Origin: Solobacterium sp.
GTDB taxonomy: Bacteria > Bacillota_I > Bacilli_A > Erysipelotrichales > Erysipelotrichaceae
NCBI GenBank assembly: GCA_017539385.1
Contig: JAFYHC010000071.1
Coordinates: forward strand, 1-34,153
Length of the DNA: 34,153 nt
Direction: 5' to 3'
Shown piece by piece: positions 33,175-34,153 of the stretch. Both the position numbers and the translations under genes were made by a program. Positions within the stretch are counted from its first letter, which is position 1. Each line of letters starts with the position of its first letter. The notes under the pieces were generated by a model, which was not told the origin of the DNA, did not search any database, and saw only the letters and a list, made by a program, of their open reading frames with translations.

Positions 33175-34008
33175 ATGAAAGAATATACAAATTTACAGTT
33201 TGATGAAGAACGTGCTCTGTATGGAAGCGACGGCATTGTCGTGGAAAACTGCCGCTTTGACGGTCCGGCGGACGGAGAAAGCGCATTAAAGGAAGGTAAG
33301 AATATTACCGTAAAGAACAGTTATTTCAATCTCCGCTACCCATTCTGGCACGATACCAATTTGAAGATCACAAGGTCTGAAATGACACCGTTATGCCGGG
33401 CTGCCTTATGGTATTCCGAAGACATCACCATCACCGACAGTCAGCTGCACGGCATCAAGGCATTGCGTGAATGCGCCAATGTCACGATGAAAAACTGCGA
33501 TGTCGTATCGCAGGAATTCGGCTGGTCCGTCCGCGGCATTACGATGCAGAACTGCACCAATGAGAGCGAATACTTCATGATGCGCTCCGATCATCTGCAC
33601 TTTGACCATGTCACTCTCAAGGGCAAATATTCCTTCCAGTACATCACGGACTCCGTCTTTACCAATTGCAATTTCGATACCAAGGATGCCTTCTGGCATG
33701 CCAGAAACGTCGTTGTAAAAGACAGTGTGATCAAAGGGGAATACCTGGCATGGTATTGCGAGAACGTGACATTTGAAAACTGCACGATCATCGGCACCCA
33801 GCCGCTTTGTTACTGCAAGGGTCTCAAACTGATCAACTGCACGATGCTGGATACCGATCTTGCCTTTGAGCGTTCTGAGGTCGAAGCTACTTTGAACGCA
33901 CCCATTCTCAGCATCAAGAATCCCCGCAAGGGAACGATCACTGTCCCCTCTGTCGGTGAGATCATCATGGATGATCCGGATGCCAGAGGAACAATACATA
34001 CTGCATGA
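33175..34008 (+). CDS. DUF3737 right-handed beta-helix protein
   Basis: A 277-residue protein made almost entirely of short repeating strands with Asn/Cys/Thr-rich turns (for example ITVKNSYF, VTMKNCDV, VTFENCTI, LKLINCTM), the look of a pectin-lyase-like parallel beta-helix and of DUF3737. Several aromatic residues recur at fixed positions (PFWHDT, AFWHAR, LAWYCE). It has no signal peptide and so is probably cytoplasmic. Function is unknown; a sugar- or polymer-related role is only a guess from the fold. ATG 33175 is preceded by GGAGG at 5 bases; the ATG four codons earlier (33163) contains that GGAGG. Followed by a terminator. Confidence 0.88.
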   Translation: MKEYTNLQFDEERALYGSDGIVVENCRFDGPADGESALKEGKNITVKNSYFNLRYPFWHDTNLKITRSEMTPLCRAALWYSEDITITDSQLHGIKALRECANVTMKNCDVVSQEFGWSVRGITMQNCTNESEYFMMRSDHLHFDHVTLKGKYSFQYITDSVFTNCNFDTKDAFWHARNVVVKDSVIKGEYLAWYCENVTFENCTIIGTQPLCYCKGLKLINCTMLDTDLAFERSEVEATLNAPILSIKNPRKGTITVPSVGEIIMDDPDARGTIHTA

Positions 34009-34103
34009 TTTAGACTATCCAAAACTGGTCGGGGTCAGGGGATGGCTTTAAGATAGCTCGGGGTGATAAGTCCAGGAGATGATCAAAAGCTTTAAAGTGA
34101 TAT

Positions 34104-34126
34104 GGGGCAGGAAACCTGCTCCTTTT
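34104..34126 (+). terminator. Rho-independent terminator after the DUF3737 gene
   Basis: Plus-strand GGGGCAGG-AAA-CCTGCTCC (8 base pairs with one G-U, 34104-34122) followed by TTTT. It lies about 95 bases after the stop codon. Nothing else was recognised in 34009-34103. Confidence 0.75.
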
Positions 34127-34153
34127 CATTTTCATGGGAATTGATATACGGTA

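Overview
The window reads as chromosomal core sequence of a low- to mid-GC Gram-positive bacterium (Bacillota). The best fit is a gut or oral member of the Erysipelotrichia. The signs are GlgC plus GlgD (paired ADP-glucose pyrophosphorylase subunits of Bacillota), an HPr with both His15 and the regulatory Ser46, the gene order yybS-gdpP-rplI-dnaB, a YycJ/HtrC/RlmH trio, and many AGGAGG-type ribosome binding sites. The family-level placement is inference from gene content. No phage, conjugative element, CRISPR array, tRNA or rRNA was seen.

Layout. From 1 to about 30,000 every gene lies on the minus strand, in five likely transcription units read right to left. (1) 29982 to 19979: yybS-gdpP-rplI-dnaB-M23 peptidase-walJ-htrC-like-rlmH-malQ. 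This unit is very compact, with overlaps of 4 to 65 bases at most junctions, and ends in a large hairpin. (2) 19643 to 17614: ptsH and then the phosphoglucomutase gene, with a candidate cre (CcpA) site over the ptsH -35 box. (3) 17395 to 8355: glgB-glgP-pulA-DUF885 membrane peptidase-like gene-ung, where ung carries a frameshift. folC follows with what looks like its own leaderless promoter. (4) 6995 to 3254: glgC-glgD-glgA. (5) 3122 to beyond the left edge: pgk-tpiA-eno (eno cut by the window edge). From 30,157 to the right end genes run on the plus strand: an ECF sigma factor with its zinc-finger anti-sigma factor, a D-Ala-D-Ala carboxypeptidase (PBP5 type), a 67-residue protein of unknown function and a DUF3737 beta-helix protein.

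How it fits together. The window holds an essentially complete cytoplasmic glycogen cycle. Phosphoglucomutase links glucose-6-P and glucose-1-P; GlgC/GlgD make ADP-glucose; GlgA elongates; GlgB branches. GlgP degrades, PulA debranches and MalQ recycles short maltodextrins. The lower-glycolysis genes pgk-tpiA-eno lie directly downstream, and HPr gives a route to carbon catabolite control. The second theme is envelope and nucleotide-signalling housekeeping: GdpP (c-di-AMP hydrolysis), a LysM-G5-M23 wall hydrolase, a membrane HtrA-like protein, a PBP5 carboxypeptidase and an ECF sigma/anti-sigma pair.

Most notable oddities: an HtrC-like protein that has lost all three residues of its serine-protease triad; a single-base frameshift in an otherwise intact uracil-DNA glycosylase gene; two genes (folC, dacA) whose -10 box sits 6-7 bases before the ATG, suggesting leaderless mRNAs; and an IS200/IS605-like hairpin serving as the malQ terminator. 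I did not find a clear, wholly new multi-gene system. The candidates below are individual observations.
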